Shown piece after piece: positions 28,389 to 38,600 of a stretch of DNA of 64,000 bases. The DNA is taken from NCBI RefSeq assembly GCF_014279815.1, contig NZ_CP047941.1, positions 2,356,001-2,420,000 of the forward strand, read 5' to 3'. This stretch comes from Synechococcus sp. NOUM97013 (GTDB taxonomy: Bacteria; Cyanobacteriota; Cyanobacteriia; PCC-6307; Cyanobiaceae). The notes beneath the pieces are model-generated. The model did no database searches, was not told the DNA's origin, and saw only the letters and a list, made by a program, of their open reading frames with translations. Position 1 is the stretch's first letter. Every line of letters begins with the position of its first letter. Position numbers and translations under genes: made by a program.

Positions 28389-31300
28389 ATGAAAACCGCG
28401 TCTCGGGCCACTACCGCTGACACGCGTTGGGCAGGTGCTGGTCTTCAGAGCACGCGAGGACTCAAATCATGGCAACTGCATAAGAAAAAGAATCGACAAG
28501 CACCAAAACCGCGTTTGATCGTGACCACCCACGACATTCAGGGCGTTAACTGGCTGGAGGACTTAGACAAAGAGATCACCTGGATCCAAGGCGATCCAAT
28601 TCAAGAAATCTCGAAGCAATTACAGCAGAAACAACAAAAGGGAAATCCCGCCAGTGAGCTGCATATTGTTGCCCACGGCAGCGAAGGAGAGGTCAAGCTC
28701 GGAAATACCGTTCTCGATACAACCTATTTTGAGCATGCAGCGCAGCAACTTGAGGCATGGACTCTTGAAGCAATCTTCCTTTGGAGCTGCGAAGCAGGAC
28801 AAAACATAGAACTCAAGAAAACGCTCGAAAAACTGACAGGAGCTGATGTTTTCTCAAGCAAATCAGAAATCAACAGCCATCAATGCACACTTTTAAGCAG
28901 TGATGGCAACAAAGCCTCTCTCAGAACCCTAATCGGCAAAGAGAAACTTCAAGAATGGAAAGGCAATCTGTCGAACTCAGAAAACGATGAAAGCAGCGCT
29001 GTTCCAATCAGCGAAGCCGTCAGCAGTGAAACCATCAACACTAATGAATCAGGTTTCTCTGAAAACACAGGTCAAAAATTAGCTCTAGACACAGCATCAA
29101 GCAGCAACGAAACACCTCTCAATCCAGATTCAAGCAACAGCATTCAAACGACAGCTGAAGATTCGGATCCCGATTCGAGCCTGACCGGCAACGCTGAAGC
29201 ATCAACAAGCGAGGCCCAGCAAGCCACAACGAAAACACCAGTTACAGCGGCCAGCCTGAAGGAGCTGTGGCACCCACAACTCCAGGAGTGGGCGGCAGAG
29301 GGTGCGCTATCGGAGGCAGCCAACGAGGCCTTGCAGCTTGATTCCAGCGACCCATCGGACCAGCTGGCAGCCTTAGTCGTACGCCTTGCAGGAGGCGAGA
29401 CAAGTGACATTCCCGCGATTGAACTCCTGCAGCAAGAAGACATGAGCGGCGCCATGGGCGCCTACGCAACTTCGAATCAAACGATTTATATCAACAATGA
29501 ATGGGTTCAAACAGCCAGCAACATTGAAGCCATCAAGGTTCTGACCGAAGAATATGGGCATCATCTAGACGCGCTCCTCAACGAAACCGACACACCAGGA
29601 GACGAAGGCCAATACTTCGCACAATTACTAATCAGCCCCAGCGCAGCATCAAGCCAATCATTTGCAAGCCAGGCAAACGATAGCGGACAAATTTTAATCA
29701 ATGGCAAACCGATTAGCGTTGAATTTTCAAGCACTCAAGTTCTTGACGCAAACTATCAACAACTTGTTTTTGATCACACCAATTACGACACATCCTTCTC
29801 CGATCCCAATGGAAGTGTGGCTGCAGGGCAGTCAGTACTATTCAAAAATGTCATCACAATTAGCAGCCAAGCAGTTGATGCGCTTTACACAGTCCAGAGC
29901 ATCAATTCAAATATAAGACTCGACAGACTTGATGACGGCGGGGTCGACAGTGACTACATATCCACAGATCTATACGGCCTCGCATCAGGCGAAAAGACCA
30001 TCAACACTATAATCAGCTTCTATGAAGCCGGTACATACACAGGGGCAGGCACAGGCAATAAAGTCACCCTAGAGAATGTCGTCTTAAATACTTACGACAT
30101 TGACATCAATCAATATCAAGTATTTAAAGACTTCCAATCGTATGAATTAGCCAACAACACAGGGCTAACAGTTACCACTCAAAGCGACGGGTCAGTAAAA
30201 TTTGATGATGCCGGCAATCAAAATACAACTGGAACGCAAGACGAAGGCCGAGCAAGAATTTATTACGACGCTATCGATACATTTGAGATGCAAATGGGCT
30301 CAGATAACAGGGGGAGTATTTGGTTCTACCTCGACTTTCAACTAGGCCCCGCCTGGACTGGAGACACCACAACAACAGACACTCCGGCAGCAAACTTTAC
30401 TTGGAGCACTCGAAATTTAACCGAAGACGCAGCCAATGTTGGCTCATTCACCGAAACAGCCACCATTACCTTTAACAATCCAGGAACAACAATATTTGCT
30501 GGATCGAACGGCGACACAATCACCCACACCGCATCAAATGTTCCAGCCGGTCTGACCACTGTTGTCACACGTACATCCGACACAACCGCAACACTCTCGG
30601 TCACAGGGAACGCAACCAATCACACGGCATCCGATGACTTAAGCAATATCGAGCTTGAATTTGAAAACAGCGCCTTTGATGTGCGCTCAGTAGGCGCAAG
30701 CTCAATCACCGATGCTCGAATCACTAATTTCGGCCTGAGCTTCATAGATGACACAACTCCACCCAAAATTGAACTCTCCTCCAATGTCTCCACTCTCAAA
30801 GCGGGCGAAACGGCTGCCATAACTTTCACTCTCACAGAGTCTTCCAGCAATTTCGTCTTCACCGATATCGATGTCACTGGCGGTACGCTCTCTGATTTCG
30901 CTGGCTCCGGCACCGATTACACCGCCACCTTCACACCAGACACTGACAGCACCACCAATGGTGTGATCCACGTTGACAGCAACAAATTCTCAGATTCATC
31001 TGGCAATAACAACCAAGACGGGGCCGAATCCAATAACACCGTCACCCTCACCGTCGATACCGTTCGGCCCAAAATCGCCCTCTCCTCTGATGTCTCCACT
31101 CTTCAAGCGGGCGATACGGCTGCCATAACCTTCACCCTCACAGAGTCGTCCAGCGATTTCGTCTTTACCGATATCGATGTCACTGGCGGTACCCTCTCTG
31201 ATTTCGCTGGCTCCGGCACCGATTACACCGCCACCTTCACACCAGACACTGACAGCACCACCAATGGTGTGATCCACGTTGACAGCAACAAATTCTCAGA

Positions 31301-32834
31301 TTCATCTGGCAATAACAACCAAGACGGGGCCGAATCCAATAACACCGTCACCCTCACCGTCGATACCGTTCGGCCCAAAATCGCCCTCTCCTCTGATGTC
31401 TCCACTCTTCAAGCGGGCGATACGGCTGCAATAACCTTCACCCTCACAGAGTCGTCCAGCGATTTCGTCTTTACCGATATCGATGTCACTGGCGGTACCC
31501 TCTCTGATTTCGCTGGCTCCGGCACCGATTACACCGCCACCTTCACACCAGACACTGACAGCACCACCAATGGTGTGATCCACGTTGACAGCAACAAATT
31601 CTCAGATTCATCTGGCAATAACAACCAAGACGGGGCCGAATCCAATAACACCGTCACCCTCACCGTCGATACCACTACCACAACTCCAACGTCGACTTCT
31701 TCTTTTTCAACACCTTCAACACCTTCCTCAGAATCCTCAGATTCTCCCTCACCCACTCCACCTGCAACTCCAACTCCAACTCCAGAGCTCAGCTTAGAAA
31801 AAAGCGATCTTTTTCTCGTACTGGACACCTCCACGTCCATGCTCCGCAGCGACCGCAACAATCACAGCAAATTTCAAAGCCTGCTGGCACTAGAAGCCTT
31901 CGCAAAAGACGCTGAACGCGCTGGCTATGCATTTCAACGCCTCGACACCAACAACACCATCACGTCAGGACAGTTACTCCAAGTACTTACCGAACAAACC
32001 ACCGAGCAAGCCATTCAAGAGCTCAACAACTACACCATTATTGACAACCCCAACGATGATAAAAATGCCAAAGATCTCGACATTCACCTGATCACCTATA
32101 ACTATTACGTTCAACACAAAACCTTCACCCTTTCGCGCAGCAGTGCCAGCAGCGGCATCGACACTATGCAATCCATCCTGTCGCTCAAAATGGCAGGAGA
32201 AGGGCTTGGCAACTCAATCGAAAACAACAACCATTGGGAAGAGCTTGGCCTACCTAAACCCAATCAATACGACCTTAAGAAAGGCAATTCGGACAGACCT
32301 TCCAACCTCTATGGCGGCACCGAACTGCTCGGCGCCTTGGAAGGGCTCGACTATCTCCTTACCCAAAAAGCCAACGACCCCAACCAACAGGCTCTATCCA
32401 CCTCCATCGCCCTCGTTCTCGATGGGCGGCCGGTACGACGCAGCTGGTGGGACACCAGAACCGATTCAGCCTCCGATTCCATCATCGGCCAGGCCATTCC
32501 GCTACCGGAAACCCTTGGCAAGGAAGACATCACCACCTCAGGCCTCCGCTACGACAACCAAGGCAACCCGACCTTTCTCAAAAACAATCAGGGCCAATTG
32601 CAGTGGGAGGAAATGCAAAACGATCTCAATGCCGCCCTCAATCGTCTTGCTGAACTCTCCACCGATCCAGCCACCATGATTCAAGTGAATGCCTATGGCC
32701 TCAACAGCGCCGGTAGCACCTCCCTCAATGCCACCTATCAAGACCTCTTCTCCAACCAAATCTTCGACAACTCCGCCAGCAGCTGGAGCTACTCCCAGCA
32801 AACCATCAACTCAATGCAAGACTTCAACTTCTGA
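28389..32834 (+). CDS. Giant surface protein: DUF4347, GHH-motif domain, Ig-like repeats, von Willebrand A domain
   Basis: A protein of 1481 residues. Residues ~40-190 match DUF4347 (HIVAHGSEGEVKLGN and LWSCEAGQN, a His-Gly and Cys pair like that of caspase-fold peptidases), a domain found at the start of giant bacterial adhesins. Residues ~290-450 contain IYINNEWVQTA and VLTEEYGHHLDALLNETD then TPGDEG, metallopeptidase-like but without a standard HExxH. Beta-rich sequence follows, then three Ig-like repeats of 102 residues (793-1095), a Ser/Thr/Pro linker, and a von Willebrand A-like domain with the metal site DTSTS (~1139) and a later LDG. No Sec signal peptide and no RTX repeats are visible; secretion is probably by a type I-like route without a typical signal. 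Far more A/T-rich in wobble positions than dnaB, it is likely acquired. An adhesion or surface role is inference. Confidence 0.8.
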   Translation: MKTASRATTADTRWAGAGLQSTRGLKSWQLHKKKNRQAPKPRLIVTTHDIQGVNWLEDLDKEITWIQGDPIQEISKQLQQKQQKGNPASELHIVAHGSEGEVKLGNTVLDTTYFEHAAQQLEAWTLEAIFLWSCEAGQNIELKKTLEKLTGADVFSSKSEINSHQCTLLSSDGNKASLRTLIGKEKLQEWKGNLSNSENDESSAVPISEAVSSETINTNESGFSENTGQKLALDTASSSNETPLNPDSSNSIQTTAEDSDPDSSLTGNAEASTSEAQQATTKTPVTAASLKELWHPQLQEWAAEGALSEAANEALQLDSSDPSDQLAALVVRLAGGETSDIPAIELLQQEDMSGAMGAYATSNQTIYINNEWVQTASNIEAIKVLTEEYGHHLDALLNETDTPGDEGQYFAQLLISPSAASSQSFASQANDSGQILINGKPISVEFSSTQVLDANYQQLVFDHTNYDTSFSDPNGSVAAGQSVLFKNVITISSQAVDALYTVQSINSNIRLDRLDDGGVDSDYISTDLYGLASGEKTINTIISFYEAGTYTGAGTGNKVTLENVVLNTYDIDINQYQVFKDFQSYELANNTGLTVTTQSDGSVKFDDAGNQNTTGTQDEGRARIYYDAIDTFEMQMGSDNRGSIWFYLDFQLGPAWTGDTTTTDTPAANFTWSTRNLTEDAANVGSFTETATITFNNPGTTIFAGSNGDTITHTASNVPAGLTTVVTRTSDTTATLSVTGNATNHTASDDLSNIELEFENSAFDVRSVGASSITDARITNFGLSFIDDTTPPKIELSSNVSTLKAGETAAITFTLTESSSNFVFTDIDVTGGTLSDFAGSGTDYTATFTPDTDSTTNGVIHVDSNKFSDSSGNNNQDGAESNNTVTLTVDTVRPKIALSSDVSTLQAGDTAAITFTLTESSSDFVFTDIDVTGGTLSDFAGSGTDYTATFTPDTDSTTNGVIHVDSNKFSDSSGNNNQDGAESNNTVTLTVDTVRPKIALSSDVSTLQAGDTAAITFTLTESSSDFVFTDIDVTGGTLSDFAGSGTDYTATFTPDTDSTTNGVIHVDSNKFSDSSGNNNQDGAESNNTVTLTVDTTTTTPTSTSSFSTPSTPSSESSDSPSPTPPATPTPTPELSLEKSDLFLVLDTSTSMLRSDRNNHSKFQSLLALEAFAKDAERAGYAFQRLDTNNTITSGQLLQVLTEQTTEQAIQELNNYTIIDNPNDDKNAKDLDIHLITYNYYVQHKTFTLSRSSASSGIDTMQSILSLKMAGEGLGNSIENNNHWEELGLPKPNQYDLKKGNSDRPSNLYGGTELLGALEGLDYLLTQKANDPNQQALSTSIALVLDGRPVRRSWWDTRTDSASDSIIGQAIPLPETLGKEDITTSGLRYDNQGNPTFLKNNQGQLQWEEMQNDLNAALNRLAELSTDPATMIQVNAYGLNSAGSTSLNATYQDLFSNQIFDNSASSWSYSQQTINSMQDFNF
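30765..31676 (+). repeat. Three tandem 306-bp coding repeats (Ig-like domains)
   Basis: Repeats start at 30765, 31071 and 31377 with an exact 306-bp period. Copies 2 and 3 differ at a single base (C/A in the AAC/AAT-rich stretch near 31124 and 31430), while copy 1 is more divergent. This fits very recent duplication or ongoing gene conversion, and copy number may vary between cells. Confidence 0.93.
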
Positions 32835-32873
32835 GGCGATCCCGACGCGACTCCAACATCGAAGAATCAATTC

Positions 32874-33002
32874 ATGCGCTTCATCGACGCCCCCACCGAA
32901 GTTGTCGACCTGATCGTGACCAAGCATCGCAACGGACCGGTGGGCACCGTGAAGCTGCTGTTTGAGCCCCAGTTCACCCGCTTCCGCAACCTGGCAGCCT
33001 GA
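32874..33002 (+). pseudogene. Displaced dnaB 3' end (42-codon open frame)
   Basis: An ATG-started frame encodes MRFIDAPTEVVD followed by the last 30 residues of DnaB, identical in protein to the intact gene and ending at the same stop. Homology also seems to reach a little upstream (ACCGAAGT in both, then a 9-nt difference). It lacks all helicase motifs, so it is a relic unless the short peptide is used. It is best read as the original dnaB end pushed away by the inserted giant gene. Confidence 0.8.
32911..33002 (+). repeat. Direct repeat copy B: displaced dnaB end
   Basis: Partner of 28184-28275 (87/92 identical). The two copies bracket 4635 bp holding the first giant gene. Confidence 0.95.
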
Positions 33003-33017
33003 GCCAGGAAACCGCGT

Positions 33018-33227
33018 ATGTGGATTGGTCGAATTCTGCTCCTGGGTGTTGGCTCGTCCTACATCGCGCGCTGGGTTCTCAGTCCACAGCGCCATCGCGA
33101 CTATGTAGCCGGCTGGCTGAAAGCCTTGCGCAACACCACCCGCTGGCTGCCGCGGGGGCGCCACAGGATTCGCCGCTTCGGTCGGCGCACCTTTATCGCG
33201 ACCCTCAGCCGCTCGAACCGGCGCTGA
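33018..33227 (+). CDS. Small basic membrane-anchored protein (69 aa)
   Basis: A hydrophobic start (MWIGRILLLGVGSSYIARWV) is followed by an Arg-rich tail (RWLPRGRHRIRRFGRRTFIA). It begins 16 bp after the displaced dnaB stop, so it was probably the gene directly downstream of dnaB before the insertion. It ends 6 bp from the convergent barrel gene. No family recognised. Confidence 0.6.
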   Translation: MWIGRILLLGVGSSYIARWVLSPQRHRDYVAGWLKALRNTTRWLPRGRHRIRRFGRRTFIATLSRSNRR

Positions 33228-33233
33228 TTCGGC

Positions 33234-34121
33234 TCAGTTGGGGAAGAGGATCTGCCACTGGGTGCGGATCGTCCAGTCACCCAGCAACTCCTCACCCAAC
33301 ACCTGAGGCTTCACCGCGTTGTAGTAGCCCTCCACCGACACCTGCATGGGCTGACCAGCCAGTCGGAACGAGCGACCCACACCGCCGCCGACCGGAACGA
33401 CCCAGCCTTTGCCATCCGGCTGGGTCCAATCGGCAGCAATGATCGGCGAGGAAATCAGATACCAGTCGGGATTCAACTGGTAGCGCAGCAGTCCGCGCAC
33501 CACCATGCGGTTGACGTCGTCGCGATCGGACTGGCCACCCACCGACCACACATTGCGCATGCGAGCCCCAACGACCCAGGGGCCGCGATGAAAAAAGGCC
33601 AGAAGTGCAGGACCGACGGACAACTTACCGCTGTCGATCGCGCCATCACCGATTGGCACCACCAGTGATGAGCCCAGGCCGATGGTGAAGTCAGGGCCGA
33701 GATCCGGCACCAAAAAGGCGGTGGGGCTGATGTCGGCCAAGCCGGCCTGACTGCGCTGATCCCAGCCCAGCAGTGCGGGCCCACCCGCCGGCGACAGCCC
33801 AATCAAGGGATCCGCCGTGGGCAAAGAAATGAAGCGAAAGATCGTGCGCGTCAGCACGGTCCAGTCGTCGTTCAGTCGGAAGGGAACAACGGGCTGAAAT
33901 TTGAAGATCTGGATCGAGCGATCGGGCTGCGCGGATGGATCCACAGCCTCGGGAGCCCATTGCGAGTTCGGGACCACATCCCATTCACCCCACAGTCGCG
34001 TGAACGAGGTGATCGGATTGCGCTGGGCGGCAGCAGGCTCGGCGATCAACAAGCTCGCCGCAAGGCCAACGAGCAGAGAACGAACCACCACTGACAACAA
34101 CCAGCGCGCAACGAGCGGCAC
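33234..34121 (-). CDS. Probable outer-membrane beta-barrel protein
   Basis: A protein of 295 residues. A signal peptide is clear (VVRSLLVGLAASLLIAEPAA AAQ, cleavage near residue 32). The rest alternates polar and hydrophobic residues with glycine turns (FTIGLGSSLVVPIGDGAIDS, GWVVPVGGGVGRSFRLAGQP) and ends in an aromatic/polar strand (TIRTQWQILFPN). This suits the MetA-like/'neuromedin U'-labelled transporter barrels of Gram-negative bacteria; substrate unknown. The start is GTG at 34121, giving Met-Pro-Leu. G+C is high, as in core genes, so it probably belongs to the old chromosome rather than to the giant genes beside it. Confidence 0.75.
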   Translation of the reverse strand: MPLVARWLLSVVVRSLLVGLAASLLIAEPAAAQRNPITSFTRLWGEWDVVPNSQWAPEAVDPSAQPDRSIQIFKFQPVVPFRLNDDWTVLTRTIFRFISLPTADPLIGLSPAGGPALLGWDQRSQAGLADISPTAFLVPDLGPDFTIGLGSSLVVPIGDGAIDSGKLSVGPALLAFFHRGPWVVGARMRNVWSVGGQSDRDDVNRMVVRGLLRYQLNPDWYLISSPIIAADWTQPDGKGWVVPVGGGVGRSFRLAGQPMQVSVEGYYNAVKPQVLGEELLGDWTIRTQWQILFPN

Positions 34122-34264
34122 CAGTGTCTGACCAAAACCTCAACAGCAGCCTCGACTACGCAGCCGCCATCCAGGAATGAACACAATCGCGTACGCATCG
34201 GCTCACCATCGCAAACGATAGGGGGCACTAACAGCAACAGTTTCAGCAGGTCTTCAGCTCGTCG

Positions 34265-35227
34265 GTGATCCAGTTCGACAGCACATTTTCCAGCTGCCAA
34301 GGCCTGCAGGAGCTCTTCCAACCACTGTCACCCGATCTTGTAGCGCTGCAGATGAGCCGCGGGCCGCTCCAGGGCCGACTGAGGATCTTTCACCTTGGCG
34401 CGATTCGCTTCAATCTGCTGGAAACCAATCAAAGCCTGTTTCTCAGCGGAACCCGCCGGCCGAAACCATGCACGGTGGCGGTCCCTCTCGAGCAGACCAA
34501 GACGTCGTCGCCTTATCGAGCGCAAGGCATTCCTGTGGAGTGGCCAGCCCTGATGGGATACAACCGCCACCTCGCCGACTTTGATCTGAAGCTGCCTGCC
34601 GGTGCCCGTCTGGCCACGATCGTGATTGCCAAGGAAGTGCTGCTGGAGCAGCTGGAGCGCCGAGGAGGAAGCAAACGCACCCTGGAACGCTGGGAAGGCA
34701 CCAATCAGCTGGAACTGCTGCCGGACTTGCAACAACGCTTGCAAGATCAGCTCAACCAACTGATCCATCGCGATGCACAGGGATGGAATCCCGAAGACCC
34801 CGATCAACTGATCGACAGCGTGATTCGCTGCTTTGAACAGCCCCAGGCACGCACAAAGCAGATTGCCAAACGAGAGGCACGCCATGAAGCCGCCATCGAT
34901 CTACTGCACTGGTGCGACAGAAACCCAATGAAGGTAGTCACCGTTGAAGCTCTCAGCGCCGAGCTCTTCCAATCCCGAACGTCATTGTTCAAGGGATCCA
35001 AGGAGCATTTCGAGCAGACACCCCTGGAGTTACAACGCTCCGTGCGCATGGACCGCGTCCGGCAATTGCTGCTGAACCCAACACGTCGCACCAACCAGGG
35101 CCTCACCGGTGTTGGCGACACTGCTGCATCGATGGGCTTCACCAGCCGCAGCCACTTCGCTCGGCGCTACCAGGAGCAATACGGAGAACACCCGCAGGAC
35201 ACACTCGCCAACGGCCCGAAAGAGTGA
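34265..35227 (+). CDS. AraC-family transcriptional regulator
   Basis: A protein of 320 residues. The C-terminal ~100 residues have the double helix-turn-helix of AraC proteins: VEALSAELFQSRTSLFKGSK in the first, then VGDTAASMGFTSRSHFARRY QEQYGEHPQDTL in the second, the most conserved part. The N-terminal ~200 residues (cupin-like sensor region in other members) show no recognisable ligand motif. The start is GTG at 34265, with an in-frame ATG 29 codons later as alternative. It is divergent from the barrel gene (143 bp apart) and upstream of the second giant gene; control of either is possible. Confidence 0.88.
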   Translation: MIQFDSTFSSCQGLQELFQPLSPDLVALQMSRGPLQGRLRIFHLGAIRFNLLETNQSLFLSGTRRPKPCTVAVPLEQTKTSSPYRAQGIPVEWPALMGYNRHLADFDLKLPAGARLATIVIAKEVLLEQLERRGGSKRTLERWEGTNQLELLPDLQQRLQDQLNQLIHRDAQGWNPEDPDQLIDSVIRCFEQPQARTKQIAKREARHEAAIDLLHWCDRNPMKVVTVEALSAELFQSRTSLFKGSKEHFEQTPLELQRSVRMDRVRQLLLNPTRRTNQGLTGVGDTAASMGFTSRSHFARRYQEQYGEHPQDTLANGPKE

Positions 35228-35669
35228 TCGTGGACGACAAACGCATCAAAGAGCTGCCTTCTCCAACCGCAAACCTGGACAACGACTTGCCGCGACGGTT
35301 GTGCAGGCGCGAATCCAAAGCGAATCGGCCTAGAACAGTAGTCACGGAAGCATCAAAGCTTTAGCCGCCAAGCTCAGCTCTCAAAGCCGCAGCGACGTGG
35401 ATTGTCGCTGCTCAGACCAGCAAAGAAATCAATCCAAAAGTATTCGTTGCTACAGAAACACAGCCGATGGCGGGTGCTCACCACCAATAAAAAAATCGCG
35501 CACTGATGGAATCGCTGATCGCGCACGAATGGGATCAACAGGCGGCGTTTTAACAGTGAAAAACCCTTAGAAACACCTTAGAGCTTCCTAAGAGTTGGGT
35601 TTTGGCTGGCTTCGGCCTGGCACGAATACTCGCTAAACGATGCCTCGCACGCCCTGAGGAGGTGTAGCG
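35228..35669 (+). other. 442-bp intergenic region before the second giant gene
   Basis: No gene seen. It contains a 9-bp direct repeat (ATCGCGCAC, 23 bp apart near 35494-35527), the 11-bp-spaced repeats at 35566-35592, a pair AAAACCC...GGGTTTT that encloses them and could fold as a hairpin, and a strong ribosome site TGAGGAGG (about 35654-35662) before the GTG start. Confidence 0.6.
35566..35592 (+). promoter_or_regulatory. Tandem CTTAG repeats, 11-bp spacing (Pho-box-like)
   Basis: CTTAG, CTTAG and CTAAG start at 35566, 35577 and 35588, exactly 11 bp apart, as in the tandem sites bound by PhoB/SphR-type response regulators. The match to the cyanobacterial CTTAACCT box is partial. The third unit is in inverted form, so a hairpin is the alternative reading. 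Confidence 0.35.
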
Positions 35670-38600
35670 GTGTCGTTCACCCGGCTCGGCAACGACATTG
35701 ATGGAGAGGCTGCCAATGACGTTTTCGGCACCTGCGTCTCCATTTCAGCCGACGGATCCGTCGTCGCTATTGGCGCCGATGGCAACGATTCAAATGGCAA
35801 CTTAGCCGGACACGTCCGCATCTATCAGTGGGATTCGGGCTCCTCCTCCTGGAGCAAGCTCGGCGGTGATATTGAGGGCGAAGCCGCCGGTGACCAATGC
35901 CACACCGTCTCCATTTCTGGAGATGGCACTGTCCTGGCCGTTGGCGCTCAAAAAAACGATGGCAATGGCAACCAATCAGGCCATACCCGCCTGTACAAAT
36001 GGGACGGCTCCAGCTGGAACCAACTCGGCAGCGATATCGATGGAGAAGCCGCTGGTGATTACAGCGGCATAGCTCTCAACCTGTCGAATGATGGAACGAC
36101 GGTTGCCATTGGTGCCACTGACAACGATGGCAATGGCACCAACTCTGGGCACACACGCATCTATCGATGGGACGGCTCCAGCTGGAACAAGCTCGGCAGC
36201 GATATCGATGGAGAAGCTGCTGGTGATTACAGCGGCCATTCCGTTTCGCTTTCAAACGACGGCAGCACGGTTGCCATTGGTGCCACTAACAACGACGGCA
36301 ATGGCAACAAATCAGGCCATACACGCATCTACGAATGGGACGGCTCCAGCTGGAACAAGCTCGGCAGTGATATCGATGGAGAAGCCGCTGGTGATGAAAG
36401 TGGTGTCTCCGTCTCCCTCTCCAGCGATGGCAGCACAGTTGCTATTGGTGCCATCAACAACGATGGCAATGGCAACAAATCAGGCCATACACGCATCTAC
36501 AAATGGGACGGCTCCAGCTGGAATCAACGCGGTAGCGATATCGATGGCGAGTCTGCCAATGATCACAGCGGCAACTGGGTTTCCCTATCCGGCGACGGCA
36601 CCATCATTGCCATTGGCGCAGATCAGGACGGCACTGGTAGCGGCTTACCAGGCTCCGTTCGCATCTACCAATTTAATGGCAGCGCCTGGAGTCAAGTCGG
36701 CAGTGATCTCGATGGAGAGGCGGCAAATGACAATTTTGGCCACTCAGTCTCGCTATCCAACGACGGCAGCACCGTCGCCATTGGCGGTCTTCGAAATGAC
36801 GGAAATGGCACCAATGCTGGCCACGTAAGAGTCTTCAGCCTCTCTGATACCACTGCGCCCACCTTCTCCTCAGCTGCCACCAGCACCGACGGCACCAAAG
36901 TTGTCCTCACCTACGACGAGGCCCTCTCCGCCACAACCGCTGCCGCTTCTGCTTTCACAGTCACAACAGGTGGCAGCGCCAATGCCGTCACCGCCGTTGC
37001 CATCTCCGGTTCCACCGTTGAGCTCACGCTCACCAACGCCGTTAAAAACGATCAGGCCGTCACCGTTGCCTACGCCGATCCATCCGGCTCCAACGACACC
37101 AATGCCGTTCAAGACAGCCAAGGCAATGACGCTGCATCGCTAAGCAGCACCTCGGTCACCAACAACTCCACCGTTGCTGGTACAGCGCCCACCTTCCAAT
37201 CCGCTGCCACCAGCACCGACGGCACCAAAGTTGTCCTCACCTACGACGAGGCCCTCTCCGCCACAACCGCTGCCGCTTCTGCTTTCACAGTCACAACAGG
37301 TGGCAGCGCCAATGCCGTCACCGCCGTTGCCATCTCCGGTTCCACCGTTGAGCTCACGCTCACCAACGCCGTTAAAAACGATCAGGCCGTCACCGTTGCC
37401 TACGCCGATCCATCCGGCTCCAACGACACCAATGCCGTTCAAGACAGCCAAGGCAATGACGCTGCATCGCTAAGCAGCACCTCGGTCACCAACAACTCCA
37501 CCGTTGCTGGTACAGCGCCCACCTTCCAATCCGCTGCCACCAGCACTGACGGCACCAAAGTTGTCCTCACCTACGACGAGGCCCTCTCCGCCACAACTGC
37601 GGCCGCTTCGGCCTTCACAGTCACAACCGCTGGCAGCGCTAATGCCGTCACCGCCGTTGCCATCTCCGGTTCCACCGTTGAGCTCACACTCACCGACACC
37701 GTTAAAAACGATCAAACGGTCACCGTTGCCTACGCCGATCCATCCGGCTCCAACGACAGCAATGCCGTTCAAGACAGCCAAGGCAATGACGCCGCAGATC
37801 TGAGCAGCACCTCGGTCACCAACAACTCCACCGTTGCTGGCACTCCGCCCACCTTCTCCTCAGCGGCCACCAGCACCGACGGCACCAAAGTTGTCCTCAC
37901 CTACGACGAGGCCCTCTCCGCCACAACCGCTGCCGCTTCGGCCTTCACAGTCACATCAGGCGGCATTGCCAACAACGTCACAGCTGTTGCTGTCTCCGGT
38001 TCCACCGTTGAGCTCACCGTCAGCCGGCCCATTCCCAGTTGGCATGACCTCGCCGTTACTTACACAGATCCATCCAGCTCCAACGACGACAATGCCGTTC
38101 AAGACGGCCAAGGCAATGACGCTGCATCGCTAAGCAGCACTTCCGTCACCAACAATTCAACGGTGGAAGGCAGGGCCTTCGAAGAAGCAGGCGACCAAAG
38201 CACACTCAAAAGCAGCACTACAGACGATTGGTATGGCACCGCTGTCACCCTCTCAAAAGATGGCAGCACGATGGCTGTCGGTGTACCGCGAGCAGCTGGT
38301 GGCGGTACAAGAAGAGGCCAAGTTCGTATCTACAAGCGCAGTGGAGACGATTGGAATCTCATTGACACGATTAATGGAACCCAAGACCTAGCTCAGCAAG
38401 GGCAAGCCATATCACTATCAGCCGACGGAAACATTATTGCGATTGGAGCCGCGGCTTATGACAACGGGAGCAAATCGGATGCTGGACATGTCCGCACATT
38501 CAAATACGACACGTCAAGCTCAAGCTATAGCGACTATGGCAGCAATCATGAAATCAAAGGCAACAACACACAAGACTATTTTGGCGTCTCGGTATCACTG

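Noticed and set aside
33003-35227. Integrase or transposase within the putative island
   Set aside because: The genes there are a small basic protein, a barrel-like protein and an AraC regulator; no recombinase motifs were seen, so a classical integrative element cannot be claimed.
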